64,000 nucleotides of DNA, taken from positions 25,511,618 through 25,575,617 of the forward strand of contig CP141128.1 of NCBI GenBank assembly GCA_035236585.1. Direction: 5' to 3'. A model generated the notes under the pieces. It worked only from the letters and a program-made list of their open reading frames with translations, was not told the origin of the DNA and did not search any database. This document shows, one piece after another, positions 19,741-34,493 of the stretch. Every line of letters starts with the position of its first letter. The stretch's first letter is position 1. This stretch comes from Warburgia ugandensis. Its lineage: Eukaryota > Streptophyta > Magnoliopsida > Canellales > Canellaceae. Both the position numbers and the translations under genes were made by a program.

Positions 19741-22700
19741 TTAATAGCACAATAATTTCAAATTAAAGCTGAAACCATTAGATAGTACTCAAAAAATTGA
19801 ATCCAACAAGCCAAGGAACTCAGAAAATAGAGTTCGTATGAAGGAGTGATGGGACTTCAATGTCAGGCCTACTTCATTAATTAAAAGTGAAAAAAAGACA
19901 GAGAAACCTCGAGGAACCATTTCGATAATGGCAGGGCTCGCTGGTGTTGCAACCTTAATATTTTACTATTCCATGATCAGGTCATGAGGTTTCAAGAAGT
20001 AGATCGTTTAATTGCATAATAGTTTGGAATTGAAACACAAAACCATTTGGTAATACTCAGAAAATGGAATTCAACGACCCAAGGAATGCAGAAAATAGAG
20101 TTTGTATGAAGGAGTTGTGCGACTTCAAAGTCAGGGCTCTTTCATTAATTAAAAGTGAAAAGAAAAACATAGAATCCTCATGGGGCAATTTTGATATTGG
20201 CCAGGCTTACCTGTGTAACAACCTAAAAATTTATATATTCCATGATCAGGTTACGAGTATTTAAGAAGCATATCTTTTAATAGCACAATAATTTCAAATT
20301 AAAGCTGAAACCATTAGATAGTACTCAAAAAATTGAATCCAACAAGCCAAGGAACTCAGAAAATAGAGTTCGTATGAAGGAGTGATGGGACTTCAATGTC
20401 AGGCCTACTTCATTAATTAAAAGTGAAAAAAAGACAGAGAAACCTCGAGGAACCATTTCGATAATGGCAGGGCTCGCTGGTGTTGCAACCTTAATATTTT
20501 ACTATTCCATGATCAGGCCATGAGGTTTCAAGAAGTAGATCGTTTAATTGCATAATAGTTTGGAATTGAAACAGAAACCATTTGGTAATACTCAGAAAAT
20601 GGAATTCAACGACCCAAGGAATGCAGAAAATAGAGTTTGTATGAAGGAGTTGTGCGACTTCAAAGTCAGGGCTCTTTCATTAATTAAAAGTGAAAAGAAA
20701 AACATAGAATCCTCATGGGGCAATTTTGATATTGGCCAGGCTTACCTGTGTAACAACCTGAAAATTTATATATTCCATGATCAGGTTATGAGTATTTAAG
20801 AAGCATATCTTTTAATAGCACAATAATTTCAAATTAAAGCTGAAACCATTAGATAGTACTCAAAAAATTGAATCCAACAAGCCAAGGAACTAAGAAAATA
20901 GAGGTCGTATGAAGGAGTGATGGGACTTCAAAGTCAGGCCTACTTCATTAATTAAAAGTGAAAAAAAGACAGAGAAACCTCGAGGAACCATTTCGATAAT
21001 GGCAGGGCTCGCTGGTGTTGCAACCTTAATATTTTACTATTCCATGATCAGGCCATGAGGTTTCAAGAAGTAGATCGTTTAATTGCATAATAGTTTGGAA
21101 TGGAAACAGAAACCATTTGATAATACTCAGAAAATGGAATTCAACGACCCAAGGAATGCAGAAAATAGAGTATGTATGAAGGAGTTGTGCGACTTCAAAG
21201 TCGTGGCTCTTTCATTAATTAAAAGTGAAAAGAAAAACATAGAATCCTCATGGGGCAATTTTGATATTGGCCGAGGCTTACTGTGTAACAACCTGAAAAT
21301 TTATATATTCCATGATCGGGTTATGAGTATTTAAGAAGCATATCTTTTAATAGCACAATAATTTCAAATTAAAGCTGAAACCATTAGATAGTACTCAAAA
21401 AATTGAATCCAACAAGCCAAGGAACTCGAGAAAATAGAGTTCGTATGAAGGAGTGATGGGACTTCAATGTCGGGCCTACTTCATTAATTAAAAGTGAAAA
21501 AAGACAGAGAAACCTCGAGGAACCATTTCGATAATGGCAGGGGCTCATTGGTGTTGCAACCTTAATATTTTACTATTCCATGATCAGGCCATGAGGTTTC
21601 AAGAAGTAGACCGTTTAATTGCATAATAGTTTGGAATTGAAACAGAAACCATTTGGTAATACTCAGAAAATGGAATTCAACGACCCAAGGACTGCAGAAA
21701 ATAGAGTTTGTATGAAGGAGTTGTGCGAATTCAAAGTCAAGGCTCATTCATTAATTAAAAGTGAAAAGAAAAACATAGAATCCTCATGGGGCAATTTTGA
21801 TATTGGCCAGGCTTACCTGTGTAACAACCTGAAAATTTATATATTCCATGATCAGGTTATGAGTATTTAAGAAGCATATCTTTTAATAGCACAATAATTT
21901 CAAATTAAAGCTGAAACCATTAGATAGTACTCAAAAAACTGAATCCAACAAGCCAAGGAACTCAGAAAATAGAGTTCGTATGAAGGAGTGATGGGACTTC
22001 AATGTCAGGCCTACTTCATTAATTAAAAGTGAAAAAAAGACAGAGAAACCTCGAGGAACCATTTCGATAATGGGAGGGCTCGTTGGTGTTGCAACCTTAA
22101 TATTTTACTATTCCATGATCAGGTCATGAGGTTTCAAGAAGTAGATCGTTTAATTGCATAATAATTTGGAATTGAAACAGAAACCATTTGCTAATACTCA
22201 GAAAATGGAATTCAAAGACCCAAGGAATGCAGGAAATAGAGTTTGTATGAAGGAGTTGTGCGACTTCAAAGTCAGGGCTCTTTCATTAATTAAAAGTGAA
22301 AAGAAAAACATAGAATCCTCATGGGGCAATTTTGATATTGGCCAGGCTTACCTGTGTAACAACCTGAAAATTTATATATTCCATGATCAGGTTATGAGTA
22401 TTTAAGAAGCATATCTTTTAATAGCACAATAATTTCAAATTAAAGCTGAAACCATTAGATAGTACTCAAAAAATTGAATCCAACAAGCCAAGGAACTCAG
22501 AAAATAGAGTTCGTATGAAGGAGTGATGGGACTTCAATGTCAGGCCTACTTCATTAATTAAAAGTGAAAAAAAGACAGAGAAACCTCGAGGAACCATTTC
22601 GATAATGGCAGGGCTCGCTGGTGTTGCAACCTTAATATTTTACTATTCCATGATCAGGCCATGAGGTTTCAAGAAGTAGATCGTTTAATTGCATAATAGT

Positions 22701-23254
22701 TTGGAATTGAAACAGAAACCATTTGGTAATACTCAGAAAATGGAATTCAACGACCCAAGGAATGCAGAAAATAGAGTTTGTATGAAGGAGTTGTGCGAAT
22801 TCAAAGTCAAGGCTCTTTCATTAATTAAAAGTGAAAAGAAAAACATAGAATCCTCATGGGGCAATTTTGATATTGGCCAGGCTTACCTGTGTAACAACCT
22901 GAAAATTTATATATTCCATGATCAGGTTATGAGTATTTAAGAAGCATATCTTTTAATAGCACAATAATTTCAAATTAAAGCTGAAACCATTAGATAGTAC
23001 TCAAAAAATTGAATCCAACAAGCCAAGGAACTCAGAAAATAGAGTTCGTATGAAGGAGTGATGGGACTTCAATGTGAGGCCTACTTCATTAATTAAAAGT
23101 GAAAAAAAGACAGAGAAACCTCGAGGAACCATTTCGATAATGGCAGGGCTCGCTGGTGTTGCAACCTTAATATTTTACTATTCCATGATCAGGCCATGAG
23201 GTTTCAAGAAGTAGATCGTTTAATTGCATAATAGTTTGGAATTGAAACAGAAAC

Positions 23255-23522
23255 CATTTGGTAATACTCAGAAAATGGAATTCAACGACCCAAGGAATGC
23301 AGAAAATAGAGTTTGTATGAAGGAGTTGTGCGACTTCAAAGTCAGGGCTCTTTCATTAATTAAAAGTGAAAAGAAAAACATAGAATCCTCATGGGGCAAT
23401 TTTGATATTGGCCAGGCTTACCTGTGTAACAACCTGAAAATTTATATATTCCATGATCAGGTTATGAGTATTTAAGAAGCATATCTTTTAATAGCACAAT
23501 AATTTCAAATTAAAGCTGAAAC
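23255..23522 (+). repeat. Representative monomer A, 268 bp
   Basis: A typical core I monomer A, running from CATTTGGTAATACTCAG to AAAGCTGAAAC. It holds an EcoRI-type GAATTC (about 23278), TTAATTAA, and the ATGATCAGGTTATG segment. Confidence 0.85.
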
Positions 23523-23789
23523 CATTAGATAGTACTCAAAAAATTGAATCCAACAAGCCAAGGAACTCAGAAAATAGAGTTCGTATGAAGGAGTGATGGG
23601 ACTTCAATGTCAGGCCTACTTCATTAATTAAAAGTGAAAAAAAGACAGAGAAACCTCGAGGAACCATTTCGATAATGGGAGGGCTCGTTGGTGTTGCAAC
23701 CTTAATATTTTACTATTCCATGATCAGGCCATGAGGTTTCAAGAAGTAGATCGTTTAATTGCATAATAGTTTGGAATTGAAACAGAAAC
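23523..23789 (+). repeat. Representative monomer B, 267 bp
   Basis: A typical core I monomer B, running from CATTAGATAGTACTC to TTGAAACAGAAAC. It holds CTCGAG, TTAATTAA and the ATGATCAGGCCATG segment. It aligns along its whole length to monomer A at roughly 70-75% by eye. Confidence 0.85.
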
Positions 23790-26700
23790 CATTTGGTAAT
23801 ACTCAGAAAATGGAATTCAACGACCCAAGGAATGCAGAAAATAGAGTTTGTATGAAGGAGTTGTGCGACTTCAAAGTCAGGGCTCTTTCATTAATTAAAA
23901 GTGAAAAGAAAAACATAGAATCCTCATGGGGCAATTTTGATATTGGCCAGGCTTACCTGTGTAACAACCTGAAAATTTATATATTCCATGATCAGGTTAT
24001 GAGTATTTAAGAAGCATATCTTTTAATAGCACAATAATTTCAAATTAAAGCTGAAACCATTAGATAGTACTCAAAAAATTGAATCCAACAAGCCAAGGAA
24101 CTCAGAAAATAGAGTTCGTATGAAGGAGTGATGGGACTTCAATGTCAGGCCTACTTCATTAATTAAAAGTGAAAAAAAGACAGAGAAACCTCGAGGAACC
24201 ATTTCGATAATGGCAGGGCTCGCTGGTGTTGCAACCTTAATATTTTACTATTCCATGATCAGGCCATGAGGTTTCAAGAAGTAGATCGTTTAATTGCATA
24301 ATAGTTTGGAATTGAAACAGAAACCATTTGGTAATACTCAGAAAATGGAATTCAACGACCCAAGGAATGCGAGAAAATAGAGTTTGTATGAAGGAGTTGT
24401 GCGACTTCAAAGTCAGGGCTCTTTCATTAATTAAAAGTGAAAAGAAAAACATAGAATCCTCATGGGGCAATTTTGATATTGGCCTGGCTTTCCTGTGTAT
24501 CAACCTTTATATTTATATTTTCCATGATCAGGTTACGAGTATTTAAGAAGCATATCTTTTAATAGCACAATAATTTCAAATTAAAGCTGAAACCATTAGA
24601 TAGTACTCAAAAAATTGAATCCAACAAGCCAAGGAACTCAGAAAATAGAGTTCGTATGAAGGAGTGATGGGACTTCAATGTCAGGCCTACTTCATTAATT
24701 AAAAGTGAAAAAAGACAGAGAAACCTCGAGGAACCATTTCGATAATGGCAGGGCTCGCTGGTGTTGCAACCTTAATATTTTACTATTCCATGATCAGGCC
24801 ATGAGGTTTCAAGAAGTAGACCGTTTAATTGCATAATAGTTTGGAATTGAAACAGAAACCATTTGGTAATACTCAGAAAATGGAATTCAACGACCCAAGG
24901 AATGCAGAAAATAGAGTTTGTATGAAGGAGTTGTGCGAATTCAAAGTCAGGGCTCTTTCATTAATTAAAAGTGAAAAGAAAAACATACAATCCTCATGGG
25001 GCAATTTTGATATTGGCCAGGCTTACCTGTGTAACAACCTGAAAATTTATATATTCCATGATCAGGTTATGAGTATTTAAGAAGCATATCTTTTAATAGC
25101 ACAATAATTTCAAATTAAAGCTGAAACCATTAGATAGTACTCAAAAAATTGAATCCAACAAGCCAAGGAACTCAGAAAATAGAGTTCGTATGAAGGAGTG
25201 ATGGGACTTCAATGTCAGGCCTACTTCATTAATTAAAAGTGAAAAAAAGACAGAGAAACCTCGAGGAACCATTTCGATAATGGCAGGGCTCGCTGGTGTT
25301 GCAACCTTAATATTTTACTATTCCATGATCAGGCCATGAGGTTTCAAGAAGTAGACCGTTTAATTGCATAATAGTTTGGAATTGAAACAGAAACCATTTG
25401 GTAATACTCAAAAAATGGAATTCAACGACCCAAGGAATGCAGAAAATAGAGTTTGTATGAAGGAGTTGTGCGACTTCAAAGTCAGGGCTCTTTCATTAAT
25501 TAAAAGTGAAAAGAAAAACATAGAATCCTCATGGGGCAATTTTGATATTGGCCAGGCTTACCTGTGTAACAACCTGACAATTTATATATTCCATGATCAG
25601 GTTATGAGTATTTAAGAAGCATATCTTTTAATAGCACAATAATTTCAAATTAAAGCTGAAACCATTAGATAGTACTCAAAAAATTGAATCCAACAAGCCA
25701 AGGAACTCAGAAAATAGAGTTCGTATGGAGGCGTGATGGTACTTCAATGTCAGGCCTACTTCATTAATTAAAAGTGAAAAAAAGACAGAGAAACCTCGAG
25801 GAACCATTTCGATAATGGCAGGGCTCGCTGGTGTTGCAACCTTAATATTTTACTATTCCATGATCAGGCCATGAGGTTTCAAGAAGTAGATCGTTTAATT
25901 GCATAATAGTTTGGAATTGAAACAGAAACCATTTGGTAATACTCAGAAAATGGAATTCAACGACCCAAGGAATGCAGAAAATAGAGTTTGTATGAAGGAG
26001 TTGTGCGACTTCAAAGTCAGGGCTCTTTCATTAATTAAAAGTGAAAAGAAAAACATAGAATCCTCATGGGGCAATTTTGATATTGGCCAGGCTTACCTGT
26101 GTAACAACCTGAAAATTTATATATTCCATGATCAGGTTATGAGTATTTAAGAAGCATATCTTTTAATAGCACAATAATTTCAAATTAAAGCTGAAACCAT
26201 TAGATAGTACTCAAAAAATTGAATCCAACAAGCCAAGGAACTCAGAAAATAGAGTTCGTATGAAGGAGTGATGGGACTTCAATGTCAGGCCTACTTCATT
26301 AATTAAAAGTGAAAAAAAGACAGAGAAACCTCGAGGAACCATTTCGATAATGGCAGGGCTCGCTGGTGTTGCAACCTTAATATTTTACTATTCCATGATC
26401 AGGCCATGAGGTTTCAAGAAGTAGATCGTTTAATTGCATAATAGTTTGGAATTGAAACAGAAACCATTTGGTAATACTCAGAAAATGGAATTCAACGACC
26501 CAAGGAATGCAGGAAATAGAGTTTGTATGAAGGAGTTGTGCGACTTCAAAGTCAGGGCTCTTTCATTAATTAAAAGTGAAAAGAAAAACATAGAATCCTC
26601 ATGGGGCAATTTTGATATTGGCCAGGCTTACCTGTGTAACAACCTGAAAATTTATATATTCCATGATCAGGTTATGAGTATTTAAGAAGCATATCTTTTA

Positions 26701-29700
26701 ATAGCACAATAATTTCAAATTAAAGCTGAAACCATTAGATAGTACTCAAAAAATTGAATCCAACAAGCCAAGGAACTCGAGAAAATAGAGTTCGTATGAA
26801 GGAGTGATGGGACTTCAATGTCGGGCCTACTTCATTAATTAAAAGTGAAAAAAAGACAGAGAAACCTCGAGGAACCATTTCGATAATGGCAGGGCTCGCT
26901 GGTGTTGCAACCTTAATATTTTACTATTCCATGATCAGGCCATGAGGTTTCAAGAAGTAGATCGTTTAATTGCATAATAGTTTGGAATTGAAACAGAAAC
27001 CATTTGGTAATACTCAGAAAATGGAATTCAACGACCCAAGGAATGCGAGAAAATAGAGTTTGTATGAAGGAGTTGTGCGACTTCAAAGTCAGGGCTCTTT
27101 CATTAATTAAAAGTGAAAAGAAAAACATAGAATCCTCATGGGGCAATTTTGATATTGGCCAGGCTTACCTGTGTAACAACCTGAAAATTTATATATTCCA
27201 TGATCAGGTTATGAGTATTTAAGAAGCATATCTTTTAATAGCACAATAATTTCAAATTAAAGCTGAAACCATTAGATAGTACTCAAAAAATTGAATCCAA
27301 CAAGCCAAGGAACTCGAGAAAATAGAGTTCGTATGAAGGAGTGATGGGACTTCAATGTCAGGCCTACTTCATTAATTAAAAGTGAAAAAAAGACAGAGAA
27401 ACCTCGAGGAACCATTTCGATAATGGCAGGGCTCGCTGGTGTTGCAACCTTAATATTTTACTATTCCATGATCAGGCCATGAGGTTTCAAGAAGTAGATC
27501 GTTTAATTGCATAATAGTTTGGAATTGAAACAGAAACCATTTGGTAATACTCAGAAAATGGAATTCAACGACCCAAGGAATGCAGAAAATAGAGTTTGTA
27601 TGAAGGAGTTGTGCGACTTCAAAGTCAGGGCTCTTTCATTAATTAAAAGTGAAAAGAAAAACATAGAATCCTCATGGGGCAATTTTGATATTGGCCAGGC
27701 TTACCTGTGTAACAACCTGAAAATTTATATATTCCATGATCAGGTTACGAGTATTTAAGAAGCATATCTTTTAATAGCACAATAATTTCAAATTAAAGCT
27801 GAAACCATTAGATAGTACTCAAAAAATTGAATCCAACAAGCCAAGGAACCCAGAAAATAGAGTTCGTATGAAGGAGTGATGGGACTTCAATGTCAGGCCT
27901 ACTTCATTAATTAAAAGTGAAAAAAAGACAGTGAAACCTCGAGGAACCATTTCGATAATGGCAGGGCTCGCTGGTGTTGCAACCTTAATATTTTACTATT
28001 CCATGATCAGGCCATGAGGTTTCAAGAAGTAGACCGTTTAATTGCATAATAGTTTGGAATTGAAACAGAAACCATTTGGTAATACTCAGAAAATGGAATT
28101 CAACGACCCAAGGAATGCAGAAAATAGAGTTTGTATGAAGGAGTTGTGCGACTTCAAAGTCAGGGCTCTTTCATTAATTAAAAGTGAAAAGAAAAACATA
28201 GAATCCTCATGGGGCAATTTTGATATTGGCCAGGCTTACCTGTGTAACAACCTAAAAATTTATATATTCCATGATCAGGTTACGAGTATTTAAGAAGCAT
28301 ATCTTTTAATAGCACAATAATTTCAAATTAAAGCTGAAACCATTAGATAGTACTCAAAAAATTGAATCCAACAAGCCAAGGAACTCAGAAAATAGAGTTC
28401 GTATGAAGGAGTGATGGGACTTCAATGTCAGGCCTACTTCATTAATTAAAAGTGAAAAAAAGACAGAGAAACCTCGAGGAACCATTTCGATAATGGCGCA
28501 GTTGGATGGTGTTGCAACCTTAATATTTTACTATTCCATGATCAGGCCATGAGGTTTCAAGAAGTAGATCGTTTAATTGCATAATAGTTTGGAATTGAAA
28601 CAGAAACCATTTGGTAATACTCAGAAAATGGAATTCAACGACCCAAGGAATGCAGAAAATAGAGTTTGTATGAAGGAGTTGTGCGACTTCAAAGTCAGGG
28701 CTCTTTCATTAATTAAAAGTGAAAAGAAAAACATAGAATCCTCATGGGGCAATTTTGATATTGGCCAGGCTTACCTGTGTAACAACCTGAAAATTTATAT
28801 ATTCCATGATCAGGTTATGAGTATTTAAGAAGCATATCTTTTAATAGCACAATAATTTCAAATTAAAGCTGAAACCATTAGATAGTACTCAAAAAATTGA
28901 ATCCAACAAGCCAAGGAACTCAGAAAATAGAGTTCGTATGAAGGAGTGATGGGACTTCAATGTCAGGCCTACTTCATTAATTAAAAGTGAAAAAAAGACA
29001 GAGAAACCTCGAGGAACCATTTCGATAATGGCAGGGCTCGCTGGTGTTGCAACCTTAATATTTTACTATTCCATGATCAGGCCATGAGGTTTCAAGAAGT
29101 AGATCGTTTAATTGCATAATAGTTTGGAATTGAAACAGAAACCATTTGGTAATACTCAGAAAATGGAATTCAACGACCCAAGGAATGCAGAAAATAGAGT
29201 TTGTATGAAGGAGTTGTGCGACTTCAAAGTCAGGGCTCTTTCATTAATTAAAAGTGAAAAGAAAAACATAGAATCCTCATGGGGCAATTTTGATATTGGC
29301 CAGGCTTACCTGTGTAACAACCTGAAAATTTATATATTCCATGATCAGGTTATGAGTATTTAAGAAGCATATCTTTTAATAGCACAATAATTTCAAATTA
29401 AAGCTGAAACCATTAGATAGTACTCAAAAAATTGAATCCAACAAGCCAAGGAACTCGAGAAAATAGAGTTCGTATGAAGGAGTGATGGGACTTCAATGTC
29501 AGGCCTACTTCATTAATTAAAAGTGAAAAAAGACAGAGAAACCTCGAGGAACCATTTCGATAATGGCAGGGGCTCATTGGTGTTGCAACCTTAATATTTT
29601 ACTATTCCATGATCAGGTCATGAGGTTTCAAGAAGTAGATCGTTTAATTGCATAATAGTTTGGAATTGAAACAGAAAGCATTTGATAATACTCAGAAAAT

Positions 29701-32700
29701 GGAATTCAACGACCCAAGGAATGCAGAAAATAGAGTTTGTATGAAGGAGTTGTGCGACTTCAAAGTCAGGGCTCTTTCATTAATTAAAAGTGAAAAGAAA
29801 AACATAGAATCCTCATGGGGCAATTTTGATATTGGCCAGGCTTACCTGTGTAACAACCTGAAAATTTATATATTCCATGATCAGGTTATGAGTATTTAAG
29901 AAGCATATCTTTTAATAGCACAATAATTTCAAATTAAAGCTGAAACCATTAGATAGTACTCAAAAAATTGAATCCAACAAGCCAAGGAACTCAGAAAATA
30001 GAGTTCGTATGAAGGAGTGATGGGACTTCAATGTCAGGCCTACTTCATTAATTAAAAGTGAAAAAAAGACAGAGAAACCTCGAGGAACCATTTCGATAAT
30101 GGCAGGGCTCGCTGGTGTTGCAACCTTAATATTTTACTATTCCATGATCAGGCCATGAGGTTTCAAGAAGTAGATCGTTTAATTGCATAATAGTTTGGAA
30201 TTGAAACAGAAACCATTTGGTAATACTCAGAAAATGGAATTCAACGACCCAAGGAATGCGAGAAAATAGAGTTTGTATGAAGGAGTTGTGCGACTTCAAA
30301 GTCAGGGCTCTTTCATTAATTAAAAGTGAAAAGAAAAACATAGAATCCTCATGGGGCAATTTTGATATTGGCCAGGCTTACCTGTGTAACAACCTGAAAA
30401 TTTATATATTCCATGATCAGGTTATGAGTATTTAAGAAGCATATCTTTTAATAGCACAATAATTTCAAATTAAAGCTGAAACCATTAGATAGTACTCAAA
30501 AAATTGAATCCAACAAGCCAAGGAACTCAGAAAATAGAGTTCGTATGAAGGAGTGATGGGACTTCAATGTCAGGCCTACTTCATTAATTAAAAGTGAAAA
30601 AAAGACAGAGAAACCTCGAGGAACCATTTCGATAATGGCAGGGCTCGCTGGTGTTGCAACCTTAATATTTTACTATTCCATGATCAGGCCATGAGGTTTC
30701 AAGAAGTAGACCGTTTAATTGCATAATAGTTTGGAATTGAAACAGAAACCATTTGGTAATACTCAGAAAATGGAATTCAACGACCCAAGGAATGCAGAAA
30801 ATAGAGTTTGTATGAAGGAGTTGTGCGAATTCAAAGTCAGGGCTCTTTCATTAATTAAAAGTGAAAAGAAAAACATAGAATCCTCATGGGGCAATTTTGA
30901 TATTGGCCAGGCTTACCTGTGTAACAACCTGAAAATTTATATATTCCATGATCAGGTTATGAGTATTTAAGAAGCATATCTTTTAATAGCACAATAATTT
31001 CAAATTAAAGCAGAAACCATTAGATAGTACTCAAAAAATTGAATCCAACAAGCCAAGGAACTCAGAAAATAGAGTTCGTATGAAGGAGTGATGGGACTTC
31101 AATGTCAGGCCTACTTCATTAATTAAAAGTGAAAAAAAGACAGAGAAACCTCGAGGAGCCATTTCGATAATGGCAGGGCTCGCTGATGTTGCAACCTTAA
31201 TATTTTACTATTCCAAGATCATGTCAGGAGGTTTCAAGAAGTAGATCGTTTAATTGCATAATAGTTTGGAATTGAAACAGAAAGCATTTGATAATACTCA
31301 GAAAATGGAATTCAACGACCCAAGGAATGCAGAAAATAGAGGTTGTATGAAGGAGTTGTGCGACTTCAAAGTCAGGGCTCTTTCATTAATTAAAAGTGAA
31401 AAGAAAAACATAGAATCCTCATGGGGCAATTTTGATATTGGCCAGGCTTACCTGTGTAACAACCTGAAAATTTATATATTCCATGATCAGGTTATGAGTA
31501 TTTAAGAAGCATATCTTTTAATAGCACAATAATTTCAAATTAAAGCTGAAACCATTAGATAGTACTCAAAAAATTGAATCCAACAAGCCAAGGAACTCAG
31601 AAAATAGAGTTCGTATGAAGGAGTGATGGGACTTCAATGTCAGGCCTACTTCATTAATTAAAAGTGAAAAAAAGACAGAGAAACCTCGAGGAACCATTTC
31701 GATAATGGGAGGGCTCGTTGGTGTTGCAACCTTAATATTTTACTATTCCATGATCAGGTCATGAGGTTTCAAGAAGTAGATCGTTTAATTGCATAATAAT
31801 TTGGAATTGAAACAGAAACCATTTGATAATACTCAGAAAATGGAATTCAACGACCCAAGGAATGCAGAAAATAGAGTTTGTATGAAGGAGTTGTGCGACT
31901 TCAAAGTCAGGGCTCTTTCATTAATTAAAAGTGAAAAGAAAAACATAGAATCCTCATGGGGCAATTTTGATATTGGCCAGGCTTACCTGTGTAACAACCT
32001 GAAAATTTATATATTCCATGATCAGGTTATGAGTATTTAAGAAGCATATCTTTTAATAGCACAATAATTTCAAATTAAAGCTGAAACCATTAGATAGTAC
32101 TCAAAAAATTGAATCCAACAAGCCAAGGAACTCAGAAAATAGAGTTCGTATGAAGGAGTGATGGGACTTCAATGTCAGGCCTACTTCATTAATTAAAAGT
32201 GAAAAAAAGACAGAGAAACCTCGAGGAGCCATTTCGATAATGGCAGGGCTCGCTGGTGTTGCAACCTTAATATTTTACTATTCCAAGATCAGGTCAGGAG
32301 GTTTCAAGAAGTAGATCGTTTAATTGCATAATAGTTTGGAATTGAAACAGAAACCATTTGGTAATACTCAGAAAATGGAATTCAACGACCCAAGGAATGC
32401 AGAAAATAGAGTTTGTATGAAGGAGTTGTGCGACTTCAAAGTCAGGGCTCTTTCATTAATTAAAAGTGAAAAGAAAAACATAGAATCCTCATGGGGCAAT
32501 TTTGATATTGGCCAGGGCTCACTGGTGTAACAACCTGAAAATTTATATATTCCATGATCAGGTTATGAGTATTTAAGAAGCATATCTTTTAATAGCACAA
32601 TAATTTCAAATTAAAGCTGAAACCATTAGATAGTACTCAAAAAATTGAATCCAACAAGCCAAGGAACTCAGAAAATAGAGTTCGTATGAAGGAGTGATGG

Positions 32701-34225
32701 GACTTCAATGCCAGTCCTACTTCATTAATTAAAAGTGAAAAAAAGACAGAGAAACCTCGAGGAACCATTTCGATAATGGCAGGGCTCGCTGGTGTTGCAA
32801 CCTTAATATTTTACTATTCCATGATCAGGTCATGAGGTTTCAAGAAGTAGATCGTTTAATTGCATAATAGTTTGGAATTGAAACAGAAACCATTTGGTAA
32901 TACTCAGAAAATGGAATTCAACGACCCAAGGAATGCAGAAAATAGAGTTTGTATGAAGGAGTTGTGCGACTTCAAAGTCAGGGCTCTTTCATTAATTAAA
33001 AGTGAAAAGAAAAACATAGAATCCTCATGGGGCAATTTTGATATTGGCCGGGCTTACTGTGGAACAACCCGAAAATTTATATATTCCATGATCAGGTTAT
33101 GAGTATTTAAGAAGCATATCTTTTAATAGCACAATAATTTCAAATTAAAGCTGAAACCATTAGATAGTACTCAAAAATTGAATCCAACAAGCCAAGGAAC
33201 TCAGAAAATAGAGTTCGTATGAAGGAGTGATGGGACTTCAATGTCAGGCCTACTTCATTAATTAAAAGTGAAAAAAAGACAGAGAAACCTCGAGGAACCA
33301 TTTCGATAATGGCAGGGCTCGCTGGTGTTGCAACCTTAATATTTTACTATTCCATGATCAGGTCATGAGGTTTCAAGAAGTAGATCGTTTAATTGCATAA
33401 TAGTTTGGAATTGAAACAGAAACCATTTGGTAATACTCAGAAAATGGAATTCAACGACCCAAGGAATGCAGAAAATAGAGTTTGTATGAAGGAGTTGTGC
33501 GACTTCAAAGTCAGGGCTCTTTCATTAATTAAAAGTGAAAAGAAAAACATAGAATCCTCATGGGGCAATTTTGATATTGGCCAGGCTTACCTGTGTAACA
33601 ACCTGAAAATTTATATATTCCATGATCAGGTTATGAGTATTTAAGAAGCATATCTTTTAATAGCACAATAATTTCAAATTAAAGCTGAAACCATTAGATA
33701 GTACTCAAAAAATTGAATCCAACAAGCCAAGGAACTCGAGAAAATAGAGTTCGTATGAAGGAGTGATGGGACTTCAATGTCGCCTACTTCATTAATTAAA
33801 AGTGAAAAAAAGACAGAGAAACCTCGAGGAACCATTTCGATAATGGCAGGGCTCGCTGGTGTTGCAACCTTAATATTTTACTATTCCATGATCAGGTCAT
33901 GAGGTTTCAAGAAGTAGATCGTTTAATTGCATAATAGTTTGGAATTGAAACAGAAACCATTTGGTAATACTCAGAAAATGGAATTCAACGACCCAAGGAA
34001 TGCAGAAAATAGAGTTTGTATGAAGGAGTTGTGCGACTTCAAAGTCAGGGCTCTTTCATTAATTAAAAGTGAAAAGAAAAACATAGAATCCTCATGGGGC
34101 AATTTTGATATTGGCCAGGCTTACCTGTGGAAGAACCTGAAAATTTATATATTCCATTATCAGGTTATGAGTATTTAAGAAGCATATCTTTTAATAGCAC
34201 AATAATTTCAAATTAAAGCTGAAAC

Positions 34226-34493
34226 CATTAGATAGTACTCAAAAAATGGAATTCAACGACCCAAGGAATGCAGAAAATAGAGTTTGTGTGAAGGAGTTGT
34301 GCAACTTCAAAGTCAGGGCTCTTTCATTAATTAAAAGTGAAAAGAAAAACATAGAATCCTCATGGGGCAGTGTTGACATTGGCCAGGCTTACCTGTGGAA
34401 GAACCTGAAAATTTATATATTCCATTATCAGGTTATGAGTATTTAAGAAGCATATCTTTTAATAGCACGATAATTTCAAATTAAAGCTGAAAC
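34226..34493 (+). repeat. Extra monomer A2 (A-A2-B trimer)
   Basis: Opens with the B-type CATTAGATAGTACTCAAAAA, then switches to A-type ATGGAATTCAACG. It reads GGCAGTGTTGACATTGG. It is followed by a B with a marked haplotype: GCACGATAATTTC just before it, TACTAAAAAAATTG and GAGATCGTATG within it. Confidence 0.85.

Larger units (their letters stand above)
19741..33900 (+). repeat. Core subfamily I of the satellite
   Basis: Homogeneous dimers of about 535 bp. Monomer A reads GGGGCAATTTTGATATTGG and CTTACCTGTGTAACAACCTG. Monomer B mostly reads ATCAGGCCATGAGG until about 31.7 kb, then ATCAGGTCATGAGG. Differences between copies are few and scattered. About 26 dimers are present and I see no trimer in this block. 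Confidence 0.85.
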